56,698 bases of DNA from an uncultured Mycoplasmataceae bacterium (lineage in GTDB: Bacteria; Bacillota_I; Bacilli_A; Mycoplasmatales; Mycoplasmoidaceae), in NCBI GenBank assembly GCA_949290735.1, contig CASESV010000006.1:1-56698 (forward strand), read 5' to 3'. Each line of letters starts with the position of its first letter. Within the stretch, counting starts at the first letter, position 1. Shown here piece after piece: positions 17,771-30,473 of the stretch. Both the position numbers and the translations under genes were made by a program. The notes under the pieces are model-generated. The model was not told the DNA's origin. It saw nothing but the letters and a program-made list of their open reading frames with translations, and made no database searches.

Positions 17771-18313
17771 TTATTCATAAAATTTTTTTATAATGCTTAA
17801 AATATCATTATAAGCACATAATATATCAGTATTATTTTCAACTATATAATCAGGAAAAAAGCATGTATGTGAATTATATCATTTATTAAATTTTTGCTTT
17901 TCGTTTTGTTGTTTGTATTCATCATTTCTAGTAAGTTCAATTGATAAATCAAAAATACCATTAAAATATAATGGATCATTTTTGAAAATCGCCATTTCAA
18001 CAACCATATTTTTATATCTTTTTTTTAATCAATGTAATTTAGATTTAATTAATGGTCAGATTAATATTTTTAGTCGATATAATTCATAGTTGTCATTCAA
18101 TACTAGTTGTGCTAATTTTTTTGTGTCAACTCTATCTTTTTTTAAAAAATCTTTACCAAAATGTGTAGAAATTAAAATATATCCAATATTGTTAACTTCA
18201 TAAAGTTGTTTAACAAATTGGTCTACTTCAAATACATCATAACCATTATCTTTTAAAAGATTAATAATTTGTGTTTTTCCAGAATTTGGATTGCCAGTTA
18301 ATACAATAAACAT
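17771..18313 (-). CDS. coaE: Dephospho-CoA kinase-like protein
   Basis: P-loop kinase expected to phosphorylate dephospho-CoA, the last step of CoA synthesis. The Walker A is GNPNSGKT at residues 7-14, followed by DNGYDVFEVDQFVKQLY, where CoaE has its conserved D-x-D region, and later VVEMAIF. At 180 aa it is somewhat short and divergent, so another nucleotide kinase is possible. Its ATG overlaps the mutM stop by one base; coaE after mutM is a common Firmicute order and supports the call. Confidence 0.75.
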
Positions 18314-19134
18314 TATTTATTTCCTTTTTGGCATTTATGACAAGCATATGTTCCTCTACCATTAATTTTATATGGAGTTATTTTGCTATGGCATATTGGA
18401 CATTCTTTTTTTTGATGAATCATTAATTTATCCTGATAATTTCCTGTTGATCACTTATTAAATGTAAATGAATGAATAGTAGTTCCATTATGTTTGATAC
18501 TATCAGCTAAAATTTCTCTTGTCGCTTCTAATATATTCTTGGCTTGTTGTTTAGTTATTTTATTAGCTATAGTTGATGGATCAATTTTAGTTTTAAAACA
18601 AACTTCATTAACATAAATATTACCTAAGCCAACCAATTTAGTTTGATCAAGCAAAAATGTTTTAATTTTTTTATTGCTTTTCTTTAACATTTCATAAAGT
18701 ATTTTATCATTAAAATTTTTATCAAAAGGTTCATAACCTAACTTATTTAATTCTTTTGACTTATATGCTAAATCTAAATTTTTATATACATTAAAAGTAC
18801 CAAATTGTCTGGTATCATTATATTTCAACATACTCCCGTCATCAAAATAAAAAATGATATAATCATGTTTAGTTATTTCATTATCACAATTATACTTACC
18901 TTCCATTCTTAAGTGACTGACCATGACACTATCATTATCTAAAATAAAAATAAGATATTTTGCTCTTCTAATAATGTTTTTAAAATAATGATTTTTAAAA
19001 AAATTTTTAAATTCATCAACATTAGAGTTTTTTAAAAATTTAGACATTTTAACATCTACATTTTCAATTGTTTTATTTAGTATACTTTTATTTAAATAAT
19101 TTATAACTACTTGTACTTCTGGCAATTCTGGCAT
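18313..19134 (-). CDS. mutM: Formamidopyrimidine-DNA glycosylase
   Basis: Removes oxidised purines (8-oxoG, Fapy) and nicks the DNA. The protein starts MPELPEVQVV with the catalytic Pro2 and Glu3. The helix-two-turn-helix region reads LVGLGNIYVNEVCF, and the C-terminal zinc finger, after a UGA Trp at about 228, has CPIC and CHKC. The length is 273 aa, normal. The middle HLRMEGKY is a family signature. It is followed with a one-base overlap by coaE. Confidence 0.95.
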
Positions 19135-19136
19135 AA

Positions 19137-20039
19137 TTAACCTTCTTTATGTATTGTCTCTTTATTTTCAATAAGAGATTCAAGTTTCTTTAATTTGTAT
19201 TTGTTAATAATTTTTGAAATAATGTCATAATTTATTTTATTTATCTTAAATTCATTAATATCTGTATGATCAAAAACATCACATTTAATAGTTGCAATCA
19301 TTTTACACTTTTTAGCTTGTTGTTCATTTTCAATAAATTTACTTTTTTGACTTGGACTTAATTCATTTATCTTATTATAAATATTTTCTAAACTACCATA
19401 TTTAATAATTAAATCAACCCCTGTTTTAGGTCCAATACCTTTAACACCAGGCAAACAATCACTACTATCTCCAATAATAGCTTTATAGTCAATAACTTGT
19501 TGAGGAGTTAAATTAAAAAATTTAGTTTGGAAATTTTTAATATTATATTCTTCAGTCATACTTATACCTGTTTTCATTAAATGAACAACATTATAATCAG
19601 AAACTAATTGTAACAAATCCTTATCTGAACTATAAATATCAACCATAATTTTCTCTTTTTCCATTTTTTTTGAAAAACTACCAACTAAATCATCAGCCTC
19701 TATTTTATTGATTGATTTAACACACAAACCTAAGGCTTGTAAAGCAATTATACAGTCATTCATTTGTTTGATTAATTCATCTGGAGTTTTGTCTCTATTT
19801 TTTTTATAATCATTGAAAACTTCATGTCTAAAAGTTTTTTCTTTAGCATCAAAAGCAACTAAACAATATTCATAATGGTCATTTGAAATTAGTTTAATAA
19901 CATTATTTATCATTAATTTAATAGCATTATTAGGAACAAGATTATTTTTTAATGCAAATTCAACTTGATTTTGTGTTGCATAATACATTCTATAAAACAT
20001 TGAATTACCATCAATTACTAAAGCTTTTTTAAAAATCAT
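19137..20039 (-). CDS. 5'-3' exonuclease (PolA N-terminal domain type)
   Basis: Stand-alone flap/5' nuclease, as mycoplasmas usually have instead of a full PolA. It shows ALVIDGNSMFYRMYYA, FDAKEKTFRHEVFNDYKKNR, KIEADDLVGSF, IYSSDKDLLQLV and the helix-hairpin-helix GDSSDCLPGVKGIGPKTGVD, with the metal-binding Asp residues in place. The second ATG (20039) is chosen, since AGG then lies 7 bases upstream; the first ATG, at 20045, would add two residues. It ends 3 bases before mutM. Confidence 0.92.
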   Translation of the reverse strand: MIFKKALVIDGNSMFYRMYYATQNQVEFALKNNLVPNNAIKLMINNVIKLISNDHYEYCLVAFDAKEKTFRHEVFNDYKKNRDKTPDELIKQMNDCIIALQALGLCVKSINKIEADDLVGSFSKKMEKEKIMVDIYSSDKDLLQLVSDYNVVHLMKTGISMTEEYNIKNFQTKFFNLTPQQVIDYKAIIGDSSDCLPGVKGIGPKTGVDLIIKYGSLENIYNKINELSPSQKSKFIENEQQAKKCKMIATIKCDVFDHTDINEFKINKINYDIISKIINKYKLKKLESLIENKETIHKEG

Positions 20040-20047
20040 ATGCATAC

Positions 20048-23000
20048 CTATTGACGATATTCAATATCACGTTTACGCTTAAATAAAATAATTAAAATAA
20101 TAATTAAAAGTAAAAATACTCCAAAGGCTGATAAACCTAAAGCTAAAATAGTTTTAACTGATGATGTATTTAAAATTGATTTTGTTTGGAAACCTTCCAG
20201 TCTCAGTGATCCTTGAAGTGGAGTTTTTAATGTTGTTTCAACATAATTACCATTAACATCTTTTTCATATCCATAATTCACACTATATTCTATATAAATA
20301 ACACCTTGAGAATTATTATAATTAATACTTTTAATTGTAACTGTATCGATTTTATTGGTAAAGGCTGGATTATCAACAGCATAAGTGTTAATTCAATTTA
20401 TTATTGTTTTAGTAAAACTACTTCTAGCATCACTTATAGTCATATTACTTGATGCAGGTGCTGCACTTACTATATCATCATAAATTGTCTCTGGAGTTGA
20501 ATTATATCAATAGTATTGACTACCATCTGCATATGTTGTAGATAACATTTGTTCATAATAATTAAATTTAATTTGCCCACCATTTTTTGCAACATTAATA
20601 ATATTTAATTGATTTGGAATAGATGTTGGTCTTAATGTCTTAAAACCACTAAAAGTAATATTAAAGTTTTTTGAAGTATTAGATGTCCCATTCACATTTC
20701 CTTGAACTTCACCATATTCATCCACATAATATTTAAGCTGAACTGATACATTAATAGTACTACTTTGTTCATCTGCAACAATTATTGATATATTGAAACA
20801 ATTTTTAAATTTTTCATAAAATTCAGGATTATTTAAATTATTTATTTCTGGTGGTAGATTTGTAAAAATATCTTTACCATTTCATGCAATATAATCCATC
20901 AAATACTCTTCTAATTCTGCTCTATATTGGTCAAGAACTTGCGTACTTGTATTACTTTTAATTTTATCAATAATATTAGCAACATATTTATCATAATTTG
21001 GTGCTGATTCACTATAATTAGTTAAATTAAATATAACATCATTGATATCAGTAGGTTTTTGAGTTTTAAAATTTGATAAATTCACTGTGTAAATTGGTGA
21101 ATAATTATTAGAAGGTCCTGATGTAGTTCAATATTTTTTTAATCTAAAAGTTAATGTAAGTGTTCCATCTATAATGTTGTAATTATCATATCCAGAAGTA
21201 ATGTCTACATCTTCTCAAGATAATCCATCTTTATTACCTGAAACTGCCTTATCAAATATTCATTTTTTTAAATTATCTCTTGCCTCTAATCTTGTTGCTT
21301 CATTTGAATTAGCATCAGATGCAACATCTGGTGTGTATATACCTAAACCACTTGGATCTACAAATCAACTATTGACTCCTCCAGATACAGAACTATCGTT
21401 AAATGTTGATATTTTTGCACTAAGATCCTTAATAATAGTTTCCTGTCCTGATGGAGGATAAAAATTAATTAATGTAATTTCCCAACCATCATCTAATTTT
21501 TCATTAATTGGGTCATTAGATCCAACAGTATAATATCTGTTGGTTCAAAATTTAAGTGTTATTGATCTATTAAATTTATTAGATTCTACTTGGCTAAAAT
21601 AAATGTTTTCTCAAGTAATATTTCTATCTGGATTATTATCAAATTGCGGTACAAAACCAGTAAGACCTTTTTCTAATAATAACTTTCTTATCAATTCAGT
21701 TAATTTAGTGTCACTTATTTCATTAACTAATAAACCTTTATCACCATTAAATTCATAAGAACCTGTTATCTGTGAAGCTTCAATTTTTTTGGTTGTTACA
21801 TAATTAAATAAATCCTCATATTCAGTAATATCAATAGTTGTACTATCGGTATATTTTGTTCCTTCTTGCTTCATAAATTGTTTAAATACCACAGGAACTT
21901 CTGGCTGCATTAAATCTTCTTTTAAATTTCCTGAACCATCTATATATTTATTAATAGTAAATGAACATTCAATTGTTCCTTGTTTATCATTAACTTTAAT
22001 TTTTTTAAGAATGATATTACTTTGATTAAAATCAGAAACTGGTGGATTTATAATAAATTCTTCTTTATTATAAAAAATAAAATTAGTTAACTGAGTTAGA
22101 TATTCATCTGGATTATTTGTTGTAGATGCTTTTTGACATTCTTCTATTCACTGACTAGGAGTTAATTTAGAAATATTATTATTAGGCTTAAATTGTAATG
22201 CACCCTCATTACCATCTTTATCACCTTCATCAAATCTACTTCCTACACTATTATAAACCTTATCATTAATTAATTTTTCACCTGGAATTAAAGTAGTACC
22301 AACAACTCTTTTAAAATTAATGAATAAAACTGTGAACTCTTTAGATTCTTGTTTAACATAATCAAAATTTTCATTTCAATATCCTTTAGTATTAAATTTA
22401 AATGTAACTTTTGCTTGGCCTAAAGTTAATAAGTTTCCTGAAGCATCAGCATTTAAAATTTCAATGTGTTCATAGTTCATACCATCAGTATATGAATCTT
22501 GATAATTAACAACATTCTCATCTCAAATCATTTTCATTGCTTCTTGTAAATATTGTTGGTTTTTTTCATTAATTAATTTTGCAAAAACATCTGATGTTAA
22601 ATTGTTGAAAAGTGCTGATTTACTTGCATCAATCGGAGTTTGTTCATTAACTTTAGTTTGACCAGTAATTTTAAATGTTGTAAGAGTAATTTGTTTCTCT
22701 AAAGCAGGTGCAGTAGGAGTTGTAGTAGTGTCAATTCAATCGCAATTATTGTCTCAATATTTTTTTAATTTAATTTTAATTGTCAAACTACCTGTTTTAT
22801 TATCATGTGAAATTGATTCTAATTCAATATCATTATTGGTAATTCTCATTTTACCTGAAGCAATAATATCATTATAAATAACATATTTTAACTCTTCAAT
22901 TAAATCATTATTTTGAATCTCACCTTTAATTACACTAGATACAGTTTGAGCAGAGTTATTTAAGATGTTATTATATTGATCAATTTTATATACATTTTCT

Positions 23001-26000
23001 CTAATAAATGTTGTTGGTTCAGATTTATTAAAATTTTTAATAACAATTGTATAAATATTAGCAGTCAAAGAAGGATCAATATATTTTGAATATATTAAAG
23101 AATTACTATTATCATATTTAGCGTTAAGTTTTAATTGAATCGTAATGGTTCCTTCACGATTATTATTTTGTCTTGAAGATTCAATTAATTCTCAAACTTT
23201 ACCTTGTGCAATATCACTTGTAGGTAAAGAACCAGAAAAACCTTTTTCTGTAACAATTTTTTGGATTTCAGCTATTGATACATCACTAGCATATTTATCC
23301 GTTAAATCACTATTAATACTTGTGTTAACACTTGTTGGTTGTCTTTTTTGGAATCCTTTTAATGTAAAACTAAACTCTCTTCTACCTTCTGGTGCTTGTC
23401 CAAGCACTTTATCTCCTGTTTCAAAATTTAGATATCATTGCTTCTTTAATTCACCACGAACAATTAATGTACCTTCTAAATCATTTGGTTCTAATTGATA
23501 GATTTTTCCAAAAATATTAGAAGTAGTTACTGTTTGAGTGTCATTTTTATCCAAGTATAGTTCAACATCTTGTCAAGACATATTTAATTTTTTTCCAGTA
23601 ATTAATCCAGATGTTGATTCACCATAAGAATCATTTGTATTTTCATCACCTATATCATCATATGTACCAAAAATAAAGTTTTTTAATTTTGATAATGTGA
23701 ATTCATCACTATCTATACCTGCTTGACTATCATCTGGATCAAGCTCAGAAGCATAATATTTTGAAAGTGTACTATCAACTTCATACTCAGTACCTAATGG
23801 TAAAATAGTAGTACCTGGACTCATAAATCCTATAAATGTAATTTTAGTTTTTGGAGTATAACCTAAACTATTTGTAACTATTTCATTTTTGTTAGTTGAT
23901 GTATTATATTGTCAATATTTTTTTAAACTTGCCTCAACTGTAACTGATGCAGTGTTATCATCAGCAACTACATTTTCAATAATAATATCACTTCGTTGTA
24001 TTTTTTCTGTACTATTACCTAAACCAGGAATATCACCTTTTAAAACCTTTGGAGAATTATTATTTAAATATGCATTGTACAAATAATCAATTGCAGGATC
24101 ATTACTTGTTTTTAATCAATCAGAAGCATTAACTTTTGATACATTAGAAACTAAAAAAGGACCAGTGTTAAATTCTGTTCTCTCTACATTTCTAAAATTA
24201 GCATTTAATCTTGTTTTAAATGTTCCATAACTTGAACTTTCTAAATCAGACAATGGACCAATAGTTTCGCCTTGATCATTAATATAATAATCAAGTTTTA
24301 ATTCAATATCAATTCATTTATTATCATTATCATAATCAACAACATTCAATTCTTTTATATTATTTATTGTGAAATTATTAGGTGTAAAATGTAAATTTTC
24401 AGTTAATAATTCTTTAATAGTATTATATAAAATATTATCATCTGATGTTGATTGTCAATTAGAATTATTTATATTATTGATTGCTGTTAATGCTCCAATT
24501 GCTGAATATTTATTATAAATTGCATTAGTATCATTTATTTCATTTTCAATCTGTGTAGGTTCATCTATTGCTTTAAAAAAGTTAAAGCTAATAACATCTG
24601 ATGTTCATGTATTTGATGAATAACTAAAATTATTATCATTGTTAAATTTACCATCAATAGTGAATTTAATATCAACAGTACCTCTTTTATCATCGAATTT
24701 AACAATCTCAAGTTTAGTATTTTTAAATTCTTGATCATTATTAATACTACCGTCAAGAGAAGTGTAAGGATGATAATAAATTAACAAGAATTTTTTAACT
24801 AAAGATATATTATTAGTAATTGTCCCGCTTTTAACATCATTTGCAAATGCAGATGGTAATGTATTGGCATATTCATTTTTGTATGTAGGATTTCTAGAAA
24901 TAGAAGTATATGATTGAACATTTTTAAAACCAGTAATTGTTGTAGTAAAAGTTAATTTTCCATTTTCTTTACAAACTAATTGATTATTTTCTTCTACTAA
25001 ATATTTATTCAAATATCCTTCAACTAATATTTCACCGGTTTTGTTATTTGGTGTTGCTTTTGTTATAAAAACATTTGATGTATCATATTCAACTGATACA
25101 CTTTGATCTGGTAAAATAGTTCCTGGCTTATTTATAGTACCTTGATTAACTATTATTTCTTTTATAAATGTATAATTATTTTGATTTGCAACTACATAAG
25201 GATAAACATCTGAAACAGAATTATTTTCAAATTTCATTGAACTATTAAGTTTTATTGGATTTATAATTGATGTTTCTTTTGACTCTTTATAAAATTTATA
25301 GTTAAATGAATCAGTTCAAACATCTCCTGTAGTAACCTCTCCAGAACCATCTATAGTAGTAACATTGCTAAATTTAAAATTTATAGTTACTGAATTATCC
25401 ATAGAATTAAGATTTGTTGTTCTAATTTCAATAACTTTTGTATTTTTAAAATTAATATTTGAAACATTCAAAAATTGTCTTATAAATGTTTGTTCTTCAA
25501 AATTTTTCTTAGATTTAATGTCTTGTTTAATCTTTTCAATAGCTTCATTAACATCCATTAACATCGGGAATGAACTTGATTTTAAAAAGACAGGTGTTGA
25601 TGTTGGTTCTACCATGAATGTAAAATTAAAAGTCTTATCTAATGAACTATTTATTGTATAAAAATTACTTATTGTAACTGGAACTGTAACAATTCCTGCA
25701 CTAACATTACTTGACAATTCATCTAGATTAAAAGAAATATTACTCGAATTGTATCTTACAGTATTATGCTTAACTAGTTTTGCAATTTCTGATTTTAATA
25801 CTTCTTGTAATCCTGTATTTTTAAGGTCAAAAATAAAACTAGAAACATTATATTTTTGAGAAATACTAGATAGTGAATTAACATTTAAAATAGTTTGGCT
25901 TAATGAAGAAATTCCGACATTAGTAAAATATTTTTTTGATGCTGTATTGCATAAGCTAATAGTAAAAATAAAAGGATTTTTATTAAAATCACTTTCTAAT

Positions 26001-26842
26001 ATTTTTGTATAACTTGCATTATCATCTGAAGTAAGAATATAATTTAACTTAATAACTAGATTTAATGCTCCTGTTAAGTTGTTTGCATCTCCTGAAATTT
26101 CAAACACAAAATCATTTATTGCATTTGGAATAGGACCCATATATAAATATTCATTTAAAATTTTTAATGCACTATCATCTAAACTTTTTCCATTTAATGC
26201 TAATAATTTTTCTAGAATACTAGATGGGAATGCACTATGTGTAATATCTTTAAATTTGAAATATGTTTGATATAAATTTCTAATTGATGGATCAGCATAA
26301 CTATTAGATAAAATTTTAAATCCTGAAAATTTAATTGTAAAAGTTTGACTTGGAGTATAAACTAATTGACCTTCATATTGTCAAGCTGTTAAATACAAAC
26401 TTACAGTAACTTCACCTTTTTTATCATTTATTTTAGTAAGTTCATCCTGAATAACAATATCGCTTCTAACAATATTTCTTGTATTTGTAAAAAGAATATT
26501 TATATTTTCAAAAATAAAATCACCAATAGATGAAGCATTACTAGATCATTGATATGCGTACTGTGATTTAAATGCTGATATGGAATAGTCATTTGTTTCA
26601 GAATAATTACATGTTGTTGTTAAAGAATTTCTTTGATTAGTTGCTGATTTTGTTTTAGTAGTATTATTCGTAGAATTGATATTAGTAGAAACTTCTTTTG
26701 TACTTGTTGAAGTTGTATGATTAAGACCATTAGATTTATTGTTATGAATCAAAGATAATGTTGAGACTAATAAAATAGAAGCTCCTACACCTAAGGCAGC
26801 TTTTAACATATATTTTTTAACATAACCAAGTTTTTTCTTCAT
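20048..26842 (-). CDS. Giant repeat surface protein, membrane-anchored at both ends
   Basis: One frame of 2,264 codons; I checked most of the stretches between its UGA codons and found no UAA or UAG. It starts with a Lys-rich segment and a hydrophobic helix (about residues 12-32) without a lipobox Cys, and ends with a second helix and a basic tail (KRKRDIEYRQ). In between are about 16 units spaced roughly 110-150 residues. Each has a strand such as LTIKIKLKKYW followed by a strand ending GFK or NFK and often PT (FTLKGFQKRQPTS, SGFKTLRPTS). This resembles the mycoplasma lipoprotein-17 domain (PF04200), by eye only. Function is not known; adhesion or antigenic roles are inference. Confidence 0.85.
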
Positions 26843-26876
26843 ATTTCTCCAATATAGATATATCTATATTGTACCA
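26843..26876 (-). promoter_or_regulatory. Promoter with 20-bp palindrome before the giant surface protein
   Basis: AATATAGATATATCTATATT (26851-26870) is a perfect palindrome. It sits between the ribosome-binding site GGAGAAAT (26843-26850) and a -10-like TACAAT (26869-26874), which it overlaps by two bases. It would fold at the 5' end of the message or serve as a dimer-binding site. Confidence 0.5.
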
Positions 26877-26912
26877 TAATATATAATTCTATTTCACTTT
26901 TGCAATAAAAAA

Positions 26913-28100
26913 TTATTTATGCTTATTCAATAAACGTTTTACTTCTTTAGCTATCATTAGTTCTTCATTTGTTGACATTACATAAATCTTAATTTGTGAG
27001 CTTGGTAAAGAAATTAAATTATGTCCTTCAAATTTTGAATTATTTTTCTTGTTATCAAGTTTAAGTTTAACAATTTTTATTGCATCTACAATAGCTTGTC
27101 TTACCAAAGGAGTGTTTTCACCAATTCCTGCTGTAAAAACTAATCCATCACATTTCCCTTCAAGTTCATTATAATATCTTAAAATGTAATATGCTATTCT
27201 ATTAACAACTATTTTAAATGCCATTGCTACATCTGGTTTTTTAAGATTTTTAATAATATCTCTATAATCACTCATACCAATCATTCCCATCATTCCTGAT
27301 TTTTTATTTAAATCGGATGTAACTGAAACAACATCTTTTTTTGTTTGTAAACATATATATTCAATTATTGATGGATCAATATCACCACTTCTTGTTCCCA
27401 TAATTAATCCTTCAAGTGGTGTTAATCCCATTGAAGTATTAAAAGATTTTCCGTCCTTAACAGAACAAATTGAACACCCATTACCTAAATGACAAATAAT
27501 TAAATTAGGCTTTTTATTATTTAAAATTTTTGACATTTCCTGAGTTATATATTTATAACTTGTCCCATGCATTCCATATCTTATAACACCATATTTTTCT
27601 TCTCATTCTTTGGGAACAGCATATCTTTTATTTTCTAATGGAATTGTATTATGAAATGATGTATCAAAAACAGCAACATGTGTTGCTTTTTTAAATTTTT
27701 GCATAGATACATTAATTACTTCTAATTCAGGTTCATTATGAAGTGGAGCAAATTTAATACATTCTTTAATAATGGAAATTACATTTTTATTAATAACTTC
27801 AGAATCTTTAATTTTTGCACCTCCATGAACAACTCGATGGCCAACACCAATAATTTCATCTATATTTTGTATTAATCCATTCTCAATGAAAAAATTAACC
27901 ATAAAATCAAAAGCTTCATTATGATTTTTCATTTTTGTTTTAATCTCTATTTTTTTATTTCCTGTTTTATTAACAAAATTACCATCAACAAAAATTCTCT
28001 CACATATACCAGATGTAATTAATTTAAAATCTTTTGCTTCCATTAATTGATACTTTATAGATGAACTACCACCATTAATAATTAAAATTTTATTAGACAT
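26913..28100 (-). CDS. ackA: Acetate kinase
   Basis: Transfers phosphate from acetyl phosphate (from Pta) to ADP. The 395-aa frame crosses UGA Trp codons at PKEWEEKYG. It shows MSNKILIINGGSSSIKYQL, GHRVVHGG with its active-site Arg and His, HLGNGCSICSV, TPLEGLIMGTRSGDIDP and FTAGIGENTPLVR. Normal length. It stands alone between the giant surface gene and the divergent pstB. Confidence 0.97.
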
Positions 28101-28142
28101 AAGAACCTCATAGAAAATTAATAATAAATCAATTAAATTATA

Positions 28143-28155
28143 TATAATTAAAGCA
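28143..28155 (+). promoter_or_regulatory. -10 box giving a leaderless pstB message
   Basis: TATAAT at 28143-28148 is followed by exactly 6 bases and then the ATG, so transcription should start on the start codon. No ribosome-binding site precedes it. Confidence 0.5.
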
Positions 28156-29321
28156 TGAAAAAGTTAAAAATAAGTTTATTTGATGATATTTCATTATTCT
28201 TAAGCAACTCAACTGATATTAATGATTATTCAAGAAATTCAGGTACTAGAAAATGAATTTCAAATAAAAGATTAAATGATAATAATTTTGATAAAAATAA
28301 GATTAAGATGCCATCAAAAATATCAGAAAAAACTAAAACTAAACCATTAGAAGATGGTGTTTTTGATTTAAATGAAAATAAAAAATTAAATTTCAATGAA
28401 TTATCAGTAAATGAGCAATATAGCTACTATAACAAACAATCAAAATTTAAAAAAATAAAGTTATTAAAAGAATTATCTAAAGAACAAAAAAAAGAATTTA
28501 GAAAATATAAAAATGAAAAAGAACAAGAAAAAGAGCAAAAAAAGAAAGATTTCAATAAATTAAATTTGTTTGAAATTAGAGACTTTAATTTTTGGTATAA
28601 AGGTGGAAAAAAACAAGCTTTATTTGATATTAATTTAGATATTGAAAAATCGAAGGTAACAAGTTTAATTGGTCCTTCAGGTTGTGGTAAATCAACATTT
28701 ATTAAGTGTTTAAATAGAATGAATGAATTAGAAACTGATATTGTTTATAGTGGTAACATCTGATATGATGGAATGAATATTAATGCTAAATCTATTAAAG
28801 AAGTTGAACTTAGAAGTATGATAGGTATGGTATTTCAGAAACCTACACCTTTTGAAATGTCAATATATGATAATGTTGCTTTTGGACCAAAAGCTCATGG
28901 GATAACAAATAAAAAAGTACTTGATAAAATAGTTGAAGAATCACTAAAAAATGCAGCCTTATGAGATGAGGTTAAAAATGAACTACATACAAGTTTAGGT
29001 ACAGGTTTAAGTGGAGGGCAGCAACAAAGATTGTGTATTGCAAGAGCTATAGCACTTAAACCAAAAGTACTATTAATGGATGAACCAACAAGTGCTTTAG
29101 ATCCAATAGCGACTGCTAAAATTGAAGAACTTATTTTAAAATTAAGTGAATCAATTAGTATTATTATTGTTACTCACTCAATGGCACAAGCGCAAAGAAT
29201 TAGTGATAATACAGTATTTTTTTACCAAGGAAAAATTGTTGAATCTGGAAAAACAAAACAAATATTTACAAAACCACAAAATAAACAAACAAAAGATTAT
29301 GTGAATGGAAAGATAGGTTAA
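28155..29321 (+). CDS. pstB: Phosphate ABC transporter ATPase PstB, long N-terminus
   Basis: ATP-hydrolysing subunit of phosphate import. The ABC domain spans about residues 136-388: Walker A GPSGCGKS (about 172-179), Q-loop VFQKPTPF, signature LSGGQQQR and Walker [14 protein letters not shown]. Residues 1-135 are an extra, charged, Asn/Lys-rich extension with a coiled-coil-like Glu/Lys stretch before the domain. UGA Trp codons occur at residue 36 and in NIWYDG. The start is leaderless. Genes for the permease and binding protein are not in the window. It is followed by phoU after two bases. Confidence 0.92.
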
Positions 29322-29323
29322 AC

Positions 29324-29971
29324 ATGACAAATTACAAACATTTAAAACAAGAAGAAAAGGAATTAGTAAATAGTTTTAAAACATTTTTGAAGAATGTTTT
29401 AATTTTTTTTGAAAAACAATATAAATCTTTTATCTTAAAAGGTAATGCAGAAGAAATGCTTGATGAATCAATTGATATGGATAAAAAATATTCATCTGAA
29501 TGCAGAGATATTTTAGATGATTGTATTTGATTCATTCAAAAAAATGAACCAAGAGCTAACCATTTAAGATTAATTGTTGCTCTTATAAATTCTTTAAATG
29601 ACATTAAAAGAATATCTAACTATGCTGTAACATTATGCCGATTTTATAACAAATGTATAAATGATATAAATGATGATACATTTAAAATTGTTAAAAATAT
29701 TGGAACTCTAACATTAAATACTGTCAAACAATTACTGCAAATTATTGAAGAATTTAACTGAGATTCTAATACTAAAAAGAAGTCTAAGGATATTTTTGAT
29801 AATTATATAGAAAAATATAAAGCAACTTATTATTCATCAATAAAAACTACTATTCAAAACAAAAATGTCGATAGTGTTAAATTTATTGCAAATTCAGTTG
29901 TTGTAATCAAAAATTTTGATCGTACTGTTGATCATATTATGAATATTGTAGAAAATCTCTTGAATATATAA
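29324..29971 (+). CDS. phoU: PhoU-like phosphate transport regulator
   Basis: PhoU proteins restrain the Pst transporter and phosphate signalling. The 215-aa protein is all-helical with two related halves; the acidic D/E-rich stretch MLDESIDMDKKYSSECRDIL and DIKRISNYAV, where PhoU has its conserved helix with D-x3-RI, are visible. A UGA Trp is at about residue 70. Tight linkage to pstB supports the call. Confidence 0.85.
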
Positions 29972-29973
29972 AA

Positions 29974-29998
29974 AAATTAGCCATTATTAAGCTAATTT
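29974..29998. terminator. Two-way terminator between phoU and rpmB
   Basis: AAATTAGC-CATTATTAA-GCTAATTT is a perfect 8-bp stem. Plus side continues ATTTTGTTTTTT, minus side continues TTTTATAT. The rpmB stop codon (29987-29989) lies in the hairpin loop. Confidence 0.7.
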
Positions 29999-30184
29999 AT
30001 TTTGTTTTTTTAAGGTCTTAAGTGTTCTAGCTGAAACCTTCACTCTTCTTGTTTTACCTGGACCATCTTTAATTTCAACAGTTTGAAGATTTAAATTTCA
30101 AACTCTTCTAGAATGGTTCATAGCATGAGATCTTGAGTTACCACTTAAAGGACCTTTGTTTGTAATATCATCTTTTCTTGCCAT
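29987..30184 (-). CDS. rpmB: 50S ribosomal protein L28
   Basis: Standard 65-aa L28: MARKDDITNKGPLSGNSRSH, then NHSRRVWNLNLQTVEI and a C-terminal KVSARTLRTLKKQNKLA. The Trp is UGA. No zinc cysteines (C-minus form). The start has AAAAAGGTGTTAT upstream. Confidence 0.95.
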
Positions 30185-30251
30185 ATAACACCTTTTTTAT
30201 AAATACCTTGTATAATATACAATATTTTTTTAAAAAAATATATTTTTTTTA

Positions 30252-30443
30252 TTAATTAATAACCCCTGCTCATAATAATGAAACAATTACTATTAATGCA
30301 ATAAGAACAATAATCCCAAAAATAACTAATAATGTTGCTAATAATGATTTTGATTTGTTTTGAGATTCTTTATAATATCTTGAATTAAAATTTTCAGTAT
30401 AATAAGCCGATGTAGCTGATGATTTTAGTTTATTTTTTTTCAT
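30252..30443 (-). CDS. Small single-pass membrane protein of unknown function
   Basis: 63 aa: a polar, Ser/Tyr/Asn-rich N-terminal half (about 1-31) and one long hydrophobic helix LLATLLVIFGIIVLIALIVI (about 34-58) ending in WAGVIN. The ribosome-binding site is AAGGAG. It lies between rpmB and a Cof-type phosphatase gene whose stop is 30 bases upstream, so these may be one transcript. No family recognised. Confidence 0.65.
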
Positions 30444-30473
30444 AATGCTCCTTACTCTAGTAATAATTATAAT

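Noticed and set aside
23145-23498. Plus-strand frame of over 100 codons
   Set aside because: Antisense to the giant surface gene; no ribosome-binding site and no family pattern.
20048-26842. Many short separate frames across this region, looking like a broken gene
   Set aside because: All lie in the same frame and the breaks I read between them are UGA, which is Trp here. It is one intact gene.
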